NCBI GenBank assembly: GCA_944390765.1
Contig: CALXQM010000021.1
Coordinates: 1 to 64,000, forward strand
Source: an uncultured Alphaproteobacteria bacterium
Lineage (GTDB): Bacteria > Pseudomonadota > Alphaproteobacteria > UBA3830
Length of the DNA stretch: 64,000 nt
Direction of reading: 5' to 3'
Positions 35,387-44,221 of the stretch are shown here, one piece after another. Numbering within the stretch: position 1 is the first letter of the stretch; the number at the start of each line of letters is the position of its first letter. The notes under the pieces are model-generated. The model was not told the DNA's origin. It was given only the letters and a program-made list of their open reading frames with translations, and searched no databases. A program made the position numbers and the translations under genes.

Positions 35387-36268
35387 ATGATTTGGACAAC
35401 TAGTGCCCCAGCAAATATTGCTCTTATAAAATATATGGGAAAAGATAAGGATAATATACCTCTTAATTCTTCTCTTTCTTATACATTAAATAATTATAGA
35501 ACTACAGTATCACTAGAAATAGCGAAAGAAGATTATTTTGTTAATTCTGAGAATTTAAGTCAATTTGCTATTGAACGTTTTTTAAAACATTTGAATTACA
35601 TTCGCCAATTATTTAACTGTAAAGAAAAATTTAAAATACAATCTACAAATAATTTTATTCATTCTGCAGGAATCGCAAGTTCAGCATCGAGTTTTGCAGC
35701 ATTAACGTTATGTGGATGTAAGGCAATTTGTGATATTTTACAAAAACCTTTGCCTTCTTTAGATGAAATGAGCCAAATCAGTCGAAAGGGTTCCGGCTCC
35801 TCATGTCGTTCTTTTTTCGCTCCTTGGGCGATCTGGACAAAAAAATCTGTTCAAGCAATTAATCTTCCTATATTACATCATGAATTAATAACTGTTGACG
35901 ATGGTATAAAACCCGTAACTTCAAGTGATGCCCATGAATTAGTAAAAACTAGTTATCTATTTAAGGATAGAATAAATAGAGCTGAAAAAAGACTTGAAAA
36001 TTTGATAAAAGCTCTTAATGAACTTAATTGGCAACAGTGTTATCAAATTTGTTGGGAAGAATTTTGGGATATGCATGCTTTATTTGAAACATCTTCTCCT
36101 CACTTTGGATATTTTTCAGCAAAAACAATACAGGTGCTTAGGAATATTGAAAACTTGTGGAAAGAAAATAATGATGGCCCCATAGTTACAATAGATGCCG
36201 GAGCAAATATTCATTTGTTTTGGAAAAACACAAACCATGGGAAAAATATTCACAATATTATAAATTAA
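35387..36268 (+). CDS. mvaD: Diphosphomevalonate decarboxylase-like GHMP enzyme
   Basis: A 293-residue protein with the mevalonate diphosphate decarboxylase pattern: APANIALIKYMGK at residues 7-19, the GHMP phosphate loop SAGIASSASSFAAL near 97-110, SRKGSGSSCRSFF near 137-149, and TIDAGANIHLF near the C terminus with the catalytic-type Asp. The enzyme makes isopentenyl diphosphate in the mevalonate route, which is unusual in alphaproteobacteria, where the MEP route is normal. No other mevalonate gene is in the window. A related role, such as mevalonate phosphate kinase, cannot be excluded. It starts 18 bases after ntrX. Confidence 0.82.
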   Translation: MIWTTSAPANIALIKYMGKDKDNIPLNSSLSYTLNNYRTTVSLEIAKEDYFVNSENLSQFAIERFLKHLNYIRQLFNCKEKFKIQSTNNFIHSAGIASSASSFAALTLCGCKAICDILQKPLPSLDEMSQISRKGSGSSCRSFFAPWAIWTKKSVQAINLPILHHELITVDDGIKPVTSSDAHELVKTSYLFKDRINRAEKRLENLIKALNELNWQQCYQICWEEFWDMHALFETSSPHFGYFSAKTIQVLRNIENLWKENNDGPIVTIDAGANIHLFWKNTNHGKNIHNIIN

Positions 36269-36289
36269 AACATCATTTTTCATCATTCT

Positions 36290-36500
36290 AAACGATTATT
36301 CTTCCAGCTCTCGCGTCATTTTGAGAGGACACACTCTCCATTTTCGTCATTCTGAGCGATTATTCTTTCACCTGTCGCGTCATTCTGAGCGAACGAAGTG
36401 AGCGTGAGAATCCATTCACTTATAATTAACGTCTAGACTACGATAAAGTATCATTATAGATTGCCACGTCGCGCTGTTCCTCGCAATGACGAAGTATAGT
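36290..36500. repeat. Dispersed intergenic repeat block 6
   Basis: One full compound element: module A at about 36380-36413 (CATTCTGAGCGAACGAAG), a 55-base linker shared with block 7 (CACTTATAATTAACGTCTAG...), and module B reversed at about 36470-36502. Partial A copies precede it at 36312-36350. Confidence 0.85.
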
Positions 36501-36651
36501 GGCATTCCATATAATGTTGAGTAAAAAAATTTATTCCAACTCTTAAAATTTTCGAAATATTCTTTTATGTTATATTATTGCAACATTCTTTAAAATCGTT
36601 TATTATTAAAATAGTCCTTTAATACATTGAAAAACAAAGGAAATTAAAAAA

Positions 36652-36734
36652 ATGGAGGGGGGGGGGGTAAAAAAATATTGAAAAAAATTTGCAAATATAA
36701 AAAAGTTATGATAGAATATACAAAAATTGTATAG
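36652..36734 (+). promoter_or_regulatory. G11 homopolymer leader upstream of an outer-membrane protein gene
   Basis: A run of eleven G (36657-36667) lies in an otherwise A/T-only leader, 75 bases before the next start codon. An ATG at 36652 opens a short frame through the run. With 11 G it stops at TGA 36679-36681 (9 codons). With one G more it would read on for 27 codons to the TAG at 36732-36734, eight bases before the ATG at 36743. Length change by slippage could therefore change leader translation or promoter spacing. This is typical of phase-variable surface genes, but the role here is inferred. Confidence 0.5.
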
Positions 36735-36742
36735 GATGACAA

Positions 36743-37462
36743 ATGAAAAAAGTTCTTATGTCTTTAATGTGTGTTTCAGCTGTATTTGCAGATGACAGCT
36801 GTAAAGATAAATATTCGGGTTGGTACGTCGGTGCTGGAATTTCCTATCAGCATACTAGCGCCGATGTGCTATTGGATGATAACGTAGGTTCTCTCGTTGG
36901 GTATGGTCCAGGCTGGTATGATGCATCAGGTTTTAGTTTAATTAATGGAAGAGTTGGCAGAATTGGTGGTGTAGTATCAGTTGGTTATGGGGATTTTCTT
37001 TTTGACGATTTTTATATCGGTGGAGAGTTAACTCTTGATATAGCTGGTAATAAAACCTCTAATATAAATAATGTTGTAAATGGTGAAATGACGTATTTGT
37101 CAGTAAAATTAAAGACAAGAGGCATTGTTCCTACTTTAGCTTTAAGGCTTGGTGGTTATATTTCTGAAATAGATTCTTTAATTTATGCAAGAGTCGGATG
37201 TACAGCTATGCATAATAAGTTTGAAGGGGATTTCTTTAAGGATCAAGATGTTACAAATAAAAAGATAACACCTGTTCTTGGTCTTGGTATAGAAAAAAAT
37301 ATTTTTGACAATTTCAACTTAAAGTTGGAATATGATTATCGTTTTTCGTCGGATAAAAAATCTGATCTAAAGAGTGAAATTTCCCAGGATTATCTTGGTC
37401 ATGTCAAAAATAAAGTTAAAGGTTATGTAGTTAGAGTAGTTGGTACATATTATTTTAGATAA
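36743..37462 (+). CDS. Outer-membrane beta-barrel protein
   Basis: A 239-residue exported protein: signal peptide MKKVLMSLMCVSAVFA, then GWYVGAGISYQHT, a typical first strand of small OmpA/Opa-like barrels, and alternating strands ending LKLEYDYRFSSDKK ... VRVVGTYYFR. Length suits an eight-stranded barrel. AGGA at 36733-36736 sets the start. It lies downstream of the G11 tract and just before another exported protein, so both may be surface proteins expressed together. Confidence 0.82.
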   Translation: MKKVLMSLMCVSAVFADDSCKDKYSGWYVGAGISYQHTSADVLLDDNVGSLVGYGPGWYDASGFSLINGRVGRIGGVVSVGYGDFLFDDFYIGGELTLDIAGNKTSNINNVVNGEMTYLSVKLKTRGIVPTLALRLGGYISEIDSLIYARVGCTAMHNKFEGDFFKDQDVTNKKITPVLGLGIEKNIFDNFNLKLEYDYRFSSDKKSDLKSEISQDYLGHVKNKVKGYVVRVVGTYYFR

Positions 37463-37478
37463 ACTATGGAGGATAATT

Positions 37479-38474
37479 ATGACTAAAAATAAAATAATAT
37501 TATTGAGTTCTGTTGTTTCTATGTTATATGGTTTTGATGCGTATGCAATGGAAGCACTGAAGGCTAAATTTGCAACTGCAAAAGCTGCACAGCAAGCGCA
37601 ATCAAATGCATTATCTCCTGTATCCCCTACGCTAACATCAAATACGGGATCTTCTTCTAGTGTGCAAAATGCACAACTGCAACAAAGTGGGACACCTAGT
37701 GCGCCGTCTCAAGGAGCTCCGACGATTAGTTCAATTTGGAATACTGCTCCTGATCAGGGTGACTATTTAAACAAGGGCTCTATCCCTAGTGATGTCGGAA
37801 CTCTTATGGGTAATACGGATCCAGCGTTCAAGTCTTTACAAGATGATATTACTCAACGTTATACAGAAAATGGCAATATTACATTCGCTAGTCTTCAACA
37901 AAATGAGAAGGATAAATATTTAGACAAGGGCTCTATCCCTAGTGATGTCGGAACTCTTATGGGTAATACGGATCCAGCGTTCAAGTCTTTACGAGATGAT
38001 ATTACTCAAAATTATACAGAAAATGGCAATATTACATTCGCTAATCTTCAACAAAATGAGAAGGATAAGCTTTTAAATAAACAAATCACATATAAAGGCT
38101 ATAAAGATATTATTAATTCCGATTTATTGGATAGTGGTAAATATAATGATAAGGGGGGTGAATTTGCTGCGTTTTTTAAAGCAGCAAAAGATGCTTTTGA
38201 TTCTGTAAATGAAAATGGTGTTATTCAGGCTCCTGTAATCAATTCGGTTTGCGATCCTTTAATAGATGGTTTTGTGGGCGGTGAGACAGCTAATACTCTT
38301 GATTTTGATAGTGCTATCAAATCTTCTATAGATTATAAATCATTGAATTTTATAAAAAATAGACAGATTCAGCATATCATAGCAGCGTGTTGTGAAAGAA
38401 CAGATGCTGATGATTTACGTAACCTTTTGTTAATGTTATTAGCTGATCAAAAATTTGTCGCTTTGTTAAACTAA
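37479..38474 (+). CDS. Exported protein with a 51-residue tandem repeat
   Basis: A 331-residue protein: signal peptide (KNKIILLSSVVSMLYGFDAYA), an Ala/Gln/Ser/Pro-rich low-complexity stretch (about 25-85), two near-identical 51-residue repeats (each with KGSIPSDVGTLMGNTDPAFK and YTENGNITFA), then a helical C-terminal domain with a Cys-Cys pair (AACCERTDADDL). Strong GGAGG at 37468-37472 fixes the ATG at 37479. It is 16 bases after the barrel gene, and a strong terminator follows. Family not recognised; likely a secreted or surface factor. Confidence 0.7.
   Translation: MTKNKIILLSSVVSMLYGFDAYAMEALKAKFATAKAAQQAQSNALSPVSPTLTSNTGSSSSVQNAQLQQSGTPSAPSQGAPTISSIWNTAPDQGDYLNKGSIPSDVGTLMGNTDPAFKSLQDDITQRYTENGNITFASLQQNEKDKYLDKGSIPSDVGTLMGNTDPAFKSLRDDITQNYTENGNITFANLQQNEKDKLLNKQITYKGYKDIINSDLLDSGKYNDKGGEFAAFFKAAKDAFDSVNENGVIQAPVINSVCDPLIDGFVGGETANTLDFDSAIKSSIDYKSLNFIKNRQIQHIIAACCERTDADDLRNLLLMLLADQKFVALLN
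37770..38075 (+). repeat. 153-bp tandem duplication inside the exported protein gene
   Basis: Two adjacent copies with a 153-base period (CAAGGGCTCTATCCCTAG begins at 37772 and again at 37925), differing at only a few bases. The period is 51 codons, so gain or loss of a unit keeps the frame. Near identity suggests a recent duplication or ongoing conversion. Confidence 0.9.
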
Positions 38475-38501
38475 TATAAATTTAATAAATTTTTATGAAA
38501 T

Positions 38502-38527
38502 GCCTCCTATTTGGGAGGCTTTTTTTA
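38502..38527 (+). terminator. Rho-independent terminator
   Basis: GCCTCC (38502-38507) pairs with GGAGGC (38514-38519) and is followed by eight T. It ends the barrel/exported-protein transcript. Confidence 0.9.
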
Positions 38528-38559
38528 TTTGTAATTCAAATAGAATAAGGGAAGGGTGT

Positions 38560-39605
38560 TTGTAGTAGCGCTAGAGGTCGTTATTGTGAATAATAGTACT
38601 CCTCTTATGTTATTCTGAGCTAGCATAACCTCATAGCATCCTTCGAATGCCCTGCTTCTCTCGTCATTCTGAGAGGAAACACTCTCCGCTTGCGTCATTC
38701 TGAGCGAACGAAGTGAGCGTGAGAATCCATTCACTTATACTTAAAGTCTAGACTACAATACAGTATCGTTATGGATTGCCACGTCGCGCTGCTCCTCGCA
38801 ATGACGCTAGAGAAAGCTACTGCAAAGTATCATACTGAGAGAACAGAGTTGTATCAATACGTCTATTAGCGTCATTCTAAACGATTATTCTTCCACTTCT
38901 CTCGTCATTCTGAGAGGAAACACTCTCCACTTTCGTCATTCTGAACGAACGCAGTGAGCGTGAGAATCCATTTACTTATAATTAACGTCTAGACTACGAT
39001 AAAGTATCATTATAGATTGCCACGTCGCGCTGCTCCTCGCAATGACGAAGTATAGTGGCATTCTGAGCGATTATTCTTTCACCTGTCGCGCCATTCTGAG
39101 AGGACACACTCTCCACTTTCGTCATTCTGAGCGAGAGCAACGAGCGTGAGAATCCATTTACTTATACTTAACATCTCAGACTACGATAAAGTATCATTAT
39201 AGATTGCCACGTCGCGCTGCTCCTCGCAATGACGAAGTATAGTGGCATTCTAAACGATTATTCTTCCACTTCTCGCGTCATTCTGAGAGGAAACACTCTC
39301 CACTTTCGTCATTCTGAGCGAACGAAGTGAGCGTGAGAATCCATTCACTTATACTTAAAGTCTAGACTACGATAAAGTATCATTATAGATTGCCACGTCG
39401 CTTCACTCCTCGCAATGACGACGTATAGTGGTAATCCAACAGATAATGAGGGTAATAGCATAATATAAAGTACGAAAATAGATTCTCACGCTCGTTGCTC
39501 TCGCTCAGAATGACGAGAGAAGCAGGGCGCTCAGAAGGATGCTATGAGGTTATGCTAGCTTAGAATGGCGCAAGCTATTGGATACATACTACTCAAAATG
39601 ACGTA
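38560..39605. repeat. Dispersed repeat block 7: tandem array of compound elements
   Basis: Four compound elements in a row, each module A, linker, reversed module B. A starts (CATTCTGA) near 38696, 38937, 39123 and 39310; B cores (GCCACGTCGC) near 38778, 39019, 39206 and 39392. The last three have a period of about 187 bases and share linker and flanks, so they arose by local tandem duplication. An inverted partial copy follows at 39478-39515. About 1 kb without any gene. Confidence 0.9.
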
Positions 39606-39700
39606 GTTTAAAACACGGTTTTAAAAATTTTTGATTTTCAGAAAAAAACTATTTTGTAATATCGTTCATATAAAAATTATTAAAGCAAAACTTTATTAAA

Positions 39701-40402
39701 TTAAGAAGTAATAATATTATTTATTGTATATATATCTTTTAACTTAGTCAGTACTTTGTTTACGTTGTATGAAATATTATCTAGGTCTTTTACAGGCGAA
39801 AATGTCTTTCTATGATGAATCGTAGCTCCATATCTTAAAATAGCATAAATATGTTGTTGAGAACCATAACCCATATTATTTTCCCAACCATAATATGGAT
39901 GTTTTTTAGCCAAATTTTTCATAAAATTATCACGATATTCTTTAGCTATAATAGATGCTAATGAAATAGACAATATTTTGCTATCACCTTTAACAACAGC
40001 TTTTACATTAGCGTTTCCCAAATTTGGCGCTCTATTGCCATCTACTAAAACAATATCTTTGTTTAAATTTAGTTCGTTATAAGCTCTTTGCATAGCTAGC
40101 ATTGTAGCATTTAATATATTCAATTTATCAATCTCTTCAACAGATGCCCAAGCGATTGAATATTTTAAAATATCTTCTGGTTGTTCCTTTACCCAAGAAT
40201 ATGTTTTCTCTCGCTGCTTAGGAGATAACTTTTTTGAGTCTCGGATAATTATATTAGCTCTTTCTATTTCTGCTATAGCTTTTTCACTTAGCCATACTGC
40301 TGTAGCAACAACTGGACCCGCCAAAGGACCTCTTCCAACTTCATCAATTCCGATACTATCTTCTGGTTTAACCATATTTTCTATGTACCAATTATCATTC
40401 AT
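39701..40402 (-). CDS. rnhB: Ribonuclease HII
   Basis: A 233-residue nuclease that cuts RNA in RNA-DNA hybrids and removes misincorporated ribonucleotides. Active-site segments: GIDEVGRGPLAGPVVATAVW near residues 18-37 (Asp-Glu of the DEDD set), ILVDGNR-type VLVDGNRAPN near 118-127, and SIIAKEYRDNFM near 153. The start overlaps the antiporter gene by four bases, so the two are co-translated. Length matches the family. Confidence 0.95.
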   Translation of the reverse strand: MNDNWYIENMVKPEDSIGIDEVGRGPLAGPVVATAVWLSEKAIAEIERANIIIRDSKKLSPKQREKTYSWVKEQPEDILKYSIAWASVEEIDKLNILNATMLAMQRAYNELNLNKDIVLVDGNRAPNLGNANVKAVVKGDSKILSISLASIIAKEYRDNFMKNLAKKHPYYGWENNMGYGSQQHIYAILRYGATIHHRKTFSPVKDLDNISYNVNKVLTKLKDIYTINNIITS

Positions 40403-41727
40403 CTTTTTAATTTATTCCTTAATAATACAAAGAGAATTTTAGCTTTTTTATATAAAAAATTTAAGCTAATTTTCGTAATTCTTAGTATAAACTTAATCAT
40501 AATATTTGTTTTATGAGTTTCCCTTGCAACTACTAAGCTGAAAAACTCCCAAGATGATAAGTTAATACTTGATATAGCCAATTTTCTACATCTCTCAGCA
40601 AAAATCAGCCAGAATGGGCTCATAAATAAGCTAATTGCTGTTATACTAATTAAAAATTTTAGTTCCGTAACTCCTATAATGCCTACTTTACTGGCGGCAA
40701 AAGCAAGCATAAAAGAAAATTCTCCTATATGCCCTAACAAAACTCCTATAATAAATGAATCTTTTAAAGGAAATTTAAAAATACGTAATAAAAATATATT
40801 TAGGAATGTCTTACCTACTGTTACATAAATGAGGGCTAAAAATATAAACCCTAAATTGTTCCATACGAATTGTAAATCTACTAATAAACCAACACTGAGA
40901 AAAAAAATCATTAATAATATTTCCTCAATCGGTAACGAAACCGCTTTGGCTTCATCTTTTAAATTTGAATTCCCTATAATTAAACCTGCAATAAATGCCC
41001 CAAATGGAGCTGAAAATCCAACTAGCTCTGCTAATACAGCTCCTCCTAAGCAAATACCAAAAATAATGATGGACTGCATTTCATCATGTTTACGAATAAA
41101 ATTCGTTATTTTATGTACGTACTTGTGATAATAAAAGAAGTATAGAAATAATCCTGTTGTAAAAAGTAATAAAGCAATCAAACGTGTAGATTTATAAGAT
41201 ACAGCAAAATCACCATTTTTAGCCATAGCATTGATAACAAGAACCATAACCAAAGATATTAAATCTTGTGCGATTAATATTCCAAAAATATTTTCTTCTA
41301 TAGAATCTTCTTTTTCTTTCAATGTCTTTAAAGATTTTATTGTTACAGCAGTAGAAGATAATGTTATGCAAAAAGTGAATAAAATTATTTTAGTTTGTGG
41401 AATTTGTAAAATATAACCAATTATAAATAAGATTATATATGTACAAAACATTGAAGCAATTGTAAGAAGAATAGAAGATTTCCAAATATGTTTTATTTTT
41501 TCAAAAGATAATCCTTGCCCTATAACGAATAATAAAAAAATAATTCCCATTTCTGAGAATAATGTTACAGATTCGTAATCATTAATAACGGAAAAAACAG
41601 ATGGTCCAAGTAATAATCCAGCTATGATATAACCCAATACAGGAGTATGCCCTAAGCAGGAAAAAATTAAACCCATTCCCATAGCGCATAAAACAACTGA
41701 AGCTATTTGCGTAATTGTCCAGCTCAT
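40399..41727 (-). CDS. CPA2-family monovalent cation:proton antiporter
   Basis: A 442-residue membrane protein with about 12-13 helices of the Na+/H+ exchanger fold (KefB/KefC relatives). GHTPVLGYIIAGLLLGPSVF near residues 26-45 and SSTAVTIKSLK near 125 are family segments, and FSAPFGAFIAGLIIGNS near 235-251 is another. It has no C-terminal TrkA-N/RCK domain, so it is the short form without the glutathione- or NAD-sensing module. Likely function is K+ or Na+ efflux in exchange for protons. It is upstream of rnhB in a two-gene unit. Confidence 0.88.
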   Translation of the reverse strand: MSWTITQIASVVLCAMGMGLIFSCLGHTPVLGYIIAGLLLGPSVFSVINDYESVTLFSEMGIIFLLFVIGQGLSFEKIKHIWKSSILLTIASMFCTYIILFIIGYILQIPQTKIILFTFCITLSSTAVTIKSLKTLKEKEDSIEENIFGILIAQDLISLVMVLVINAMAKNGDFAVSYKSTRLIALLLFTTGLFLYFFYYHKYVHKITNFIRKHDEMQSIIIFGICLGGAVLAELVGFSAPFGAFIAGLIIGNSNLKDEAKAVSLPIEEILLMIFFLSVGLLVDLQFVWNNLGFIFLALIYVTVGKTFLNIFLLRIFKFPLKDSFIIGVLLGHIGEFSFMLAFAASKVGIIGVTELKFLISITAISLFMSPFWLIFAERCRKLAISSINLSSWEFFSLVVARETHKTNIMIKFILRITKISLNFLYKKAKILFVLLRNKLKR

Positions 41728-42023
41728 ACTTGAACCCGTATACCTTCATTCTCATGATAGCAGAATGCCGAATAATAATTAATAATTAATTATTGAAAAT
41801 TTCTTTTGTTGTTTTTTTATCACTTATTTCCTAATATTTAAAAATAATTATATATAATTTTTAAATGATTATCTTATTTTATATCAACAAAAATATGATG
41901 TTCTATTAATAAAATTAATATAATTACTATAGGTAGAATACTTTTTGCATATTTTAAAGTTTTAGGTTGATTTATCTTCTATTAAATAATACTATATTAA
42001 TATTTAATATATTTAAAAAAAAG

Positions 42024-42344
42024 ATGAGTAATCTTTATGAAATACAAACGGAATTGCTTAATATTTTAAAAAAAGATCCAGTAATTTTATTTTTGAAAGG
42101 TTGTGGAAGTTTCCCTGTTTGTGGTCTATCTAGTACCGTGTGTTATATGCTAAAAAAAAGTGGTATTAAATATGTGTGTATTAATCTTTTATCACATCCC
42201 AACTTGTATCAATTTATGAGAGAAAAATATGCACCCAGACTTGCGCCATATTTATATGTTAATGGTAAATTTGTTGGTGGTTTTGATGAAATATCCGCCC
42301 TTTTTAATGAAGATAAACTGCATTCTTTGCTTGATTTGTATTAA
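42024..42344 (+). CDS. grxD: Monothiol glutaredoxin (Grx4-like)
   Basis: A 106-residue protein with the monothiol glutaredoxin layout: FLKGCGSFPVCGLSSTVCYM contains the K-G...P-x-C-G-x-S active site, here CGLS instead of the near-universal CGFS, and YVNGKFVGGFDEI is the glutathione-binding end. The usual TIPQ cis-proline segment is altered to RLAPYL. Such proteins carry 2Fe-2S clusters with glutathione for cluster delivery. The frame reaches back to 41967 but the ATG at 42024 matches the family N terminus. Confidence 0.85.
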   Translation: MSNLYEIQTELLNILKKDPVILFLKGCGSFPVCGLSSTVCYMLKKSGIKYVCINLLSHPNLYQFMREKYAPRLAPYLYVNGKFVGGFDEISALFNEDKLHSLLDLY

Positions 42345-42369
42345 TATTTTATTGAGTCTATTATTTCTA

Positions 42370-42815
42370 TCACTTTATCTCTCTTATTTTGAGCGAATAG
42401 ATTTTCTTCTTTTATTAGGTTGAAAAATATTTTTAAATTTGTACATTTCTCTTTGCCTTATTATTTAAATGCTTCTCTTTTCTATCATCATACAGAGCGG
42501 AGCGACGTGGCAATCTATAACAATACTGTATCGTAGTCTGAGACGTTAATTATAAGTGAATGGATTCTCACGCTCGTTACACTCGCTCAGAATGACGCAA
42601 GTGGAGAGTGTTTCCTCTCAAAATGACGCAAGGGGGGAAATGTTTTCTCTCAGAATGATGAGGGGAGGGATAGAACGCTAAGGATGATGAAGATATGGCG
42701 TGTTTTTATTATAATGACGCTATGGATGTTTTCTTTCATCATCGCGAGTAGTAGCACACTTTCATTACTTCATTTTTCATCATTTCGTTGTAAGGAATAA
42801 AACGATGTGGTAATC
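42370..42815. repeat. Dispersed intergenic repeat block 8
   Basis: An inverted compound element: module B at about 42492-42514 (GAGCGACGTGGCAATC), the linker reversed, and module A reversed at about 42563-42598, then partial A copies at 42615-42660 and decayed B-like pieces to 42815. Partial TTTTGAGCGA lies at 42388. No gene seen. Confidence 0.8.
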
Positions 42816-42907
42816 AATAGTGATTTAGATATTAAAAAAATTACAAAAAAACACTGTAATAAAAATACTAAAAAATTTATATATACTTGAAATGGATTTT
42901 AATTATT

Positions 42908-44140
42908 CTAAAATTTAATAACAAACTCAGCATATTGCCCATATACTGATTTACATTCTATATTTGCTCCAAATGACTCAATGACTGTTTTACAAAAGTT
43001 CAAGCCTAGACCTGTACCTTGAGGTTTATATGTAACAAAAGGTTCAAATATTTTACTTATTCTTTCTGGAGCGATTCCTGTAGCTGTATCCTTTATAGAA
43101 ATATAATCCCACTTTCTTGTTCTATTCGCTGTAATAAAAATTTCTCCTTTCATTTCTTCTCTAATTTGATATAAAGCATTTTGAATAAGATTAAAGAAAA
43201 CATGGTACATTAAAACTTTATTGACATTAATAATAAAATCTTTTTTTATATCAACATGAACTAATTTTTTATCATGAAGGCTTAATATATATTTACTAAT
43301 AATATCATTTATTAAGTCCTTTACACTAACTTCCTCCAAATCTTTACAACCTTCTGTAAAAAAGGAAACTTTCATTAACATTGAATCGATTAAGCTAAAA
43401 ATTCCTCCCATCTCATTAATTATTAATTCCTTCTTTTTATTGAATTTATCAATCCGTTCAATCGTAATATTTTTATCAATTTTCATTGATTTTACCAACA
43501 TTGATATAGTGGACAATGGAGTTCTTACTTCATGAGCTACAGTAGATGCTAAAGCCCTCATAGCATTCAATTGTAAATTTCTCTTTTTTTCTAAATCACG
43601 CGAAAATATTATTACTATAACGAATATAAAGAAAAACATGTACAAAGATGGATATAATGTGTATTCAGGTAAAAGTAAAACTAAATGATGCCCTAAGATT
43701 ATTGCTGTTGTTGCACCTAATATAGTTCCTAGAATATATATATAAGAAAAACTGTGAAAATCTAACAATATTAGTCCAAATAAGACAGCTAAGCTAGAAT
43801 TAATTACCCAAATTAAAGACAGCCCCTCATACCATATCATAAATGTTACATAAAATGGTAGACAAAACATAACAGTGAAATGCCAAAATAACGGTCTGTA
43901 TTTTTTGTATTTTTCTAACCACATATCCGATGTAGTTAATAAGAAACTCAAAATAATAGCAATGATCCTTATGGAATAAACAGCAATTTCTCCAGAATGT
44001 TCTTCTGACCACATATAAAGAGGAAAAAAATAATTAATTAAGCAAAATACTCCAAAAGCTATGTATCTAGCACCAAAATAATTAACTCTTTCTTCAGAAA
44101 TTCTAGCTAATTTATTAAAGATCTCTATTACTTTATACAT
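42908..44140 (-). CDS. Membrane sensor histidine kinase
   Basis: A 410-residue kinase with about six membrane helices in the first 185 residues and no separate periplasmic domain, then HisKA with ALASTVAHEVRTPLSTISML (phospho-His near 203), and a HATPase domain with NLIQNALYQI, KDTATGIAPE and GTGLGLNFCKTVIESFG. The multi-helix sensor joined directly to the kinase recalls CqsS/LqsS-type sensors of small diffusible molecules, but that is only a layout likeness. No response regulator is adjacent. It follows the symporter gene on the same strand, 81 bases away. Confidence 0.82.
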   Translation of the reverse strand: MYKVIEIFNKLARISEERVNYFGARYIAFGVFCLINYFFPLYMWSEEHSGEIAVYSIRIIAIILSFLLTTSDMWLEKYKKYRPLFWHFTVMFCLPFYVTFMIWYEGLSLIWVINSSLAVLFGLILLDFHSFSYIYILGTILGATTAIILGHHLVLLLPEYTLYPSLYMFFFIFVIVIIFSRDLEKKRNLQLNAMRALASTVAHEVRTPLSTISMLVKSMKIDKNITIERIDKFNKKKELIINEMGGIFSLIDSMLMKVSFFTEGCKDLEEVSVKDLINDIISKYILSLHDKKLVHVDIKKDFIINVNKVLMYHVFFNLIQNALYQIREEMKGEIFITANRTRKWDYISIKDTATGIAPERISKIFEPFVTYKPQGTGLGLNFCKTVIESFGANIECKSVYGQYAEFVIKF

Positions 44141-44162
44141 CTTAATAATTTCTCCATATATA

Positions 44163-44189
44163 ACAACACCAACTTATTGTCGGTGTTGT
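44163..44189 (-). terminator. Hairpin between symporter and kinase genes
   Basis: ACAACACC (44163-44170) pairs with GGTGTTGT (44182-44189). It is followed on the minus strand by TATATATGG rather than a T run, so it may be an RNA-stability or attenuation hairpin more than a full terminator. Confidence 0.4.
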
Positions 44190-44221
44190 ATAGCACTTCA
44201 GTAAACCATAAACAATACATA

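Noticed and set aside
38560..39605. Regularly spaced repeats that could suggest a CRISPR array
   Set aside because: The repeated unit is about 187-241 bases and includes its linker; there are no short unique spacers and no cas genes.
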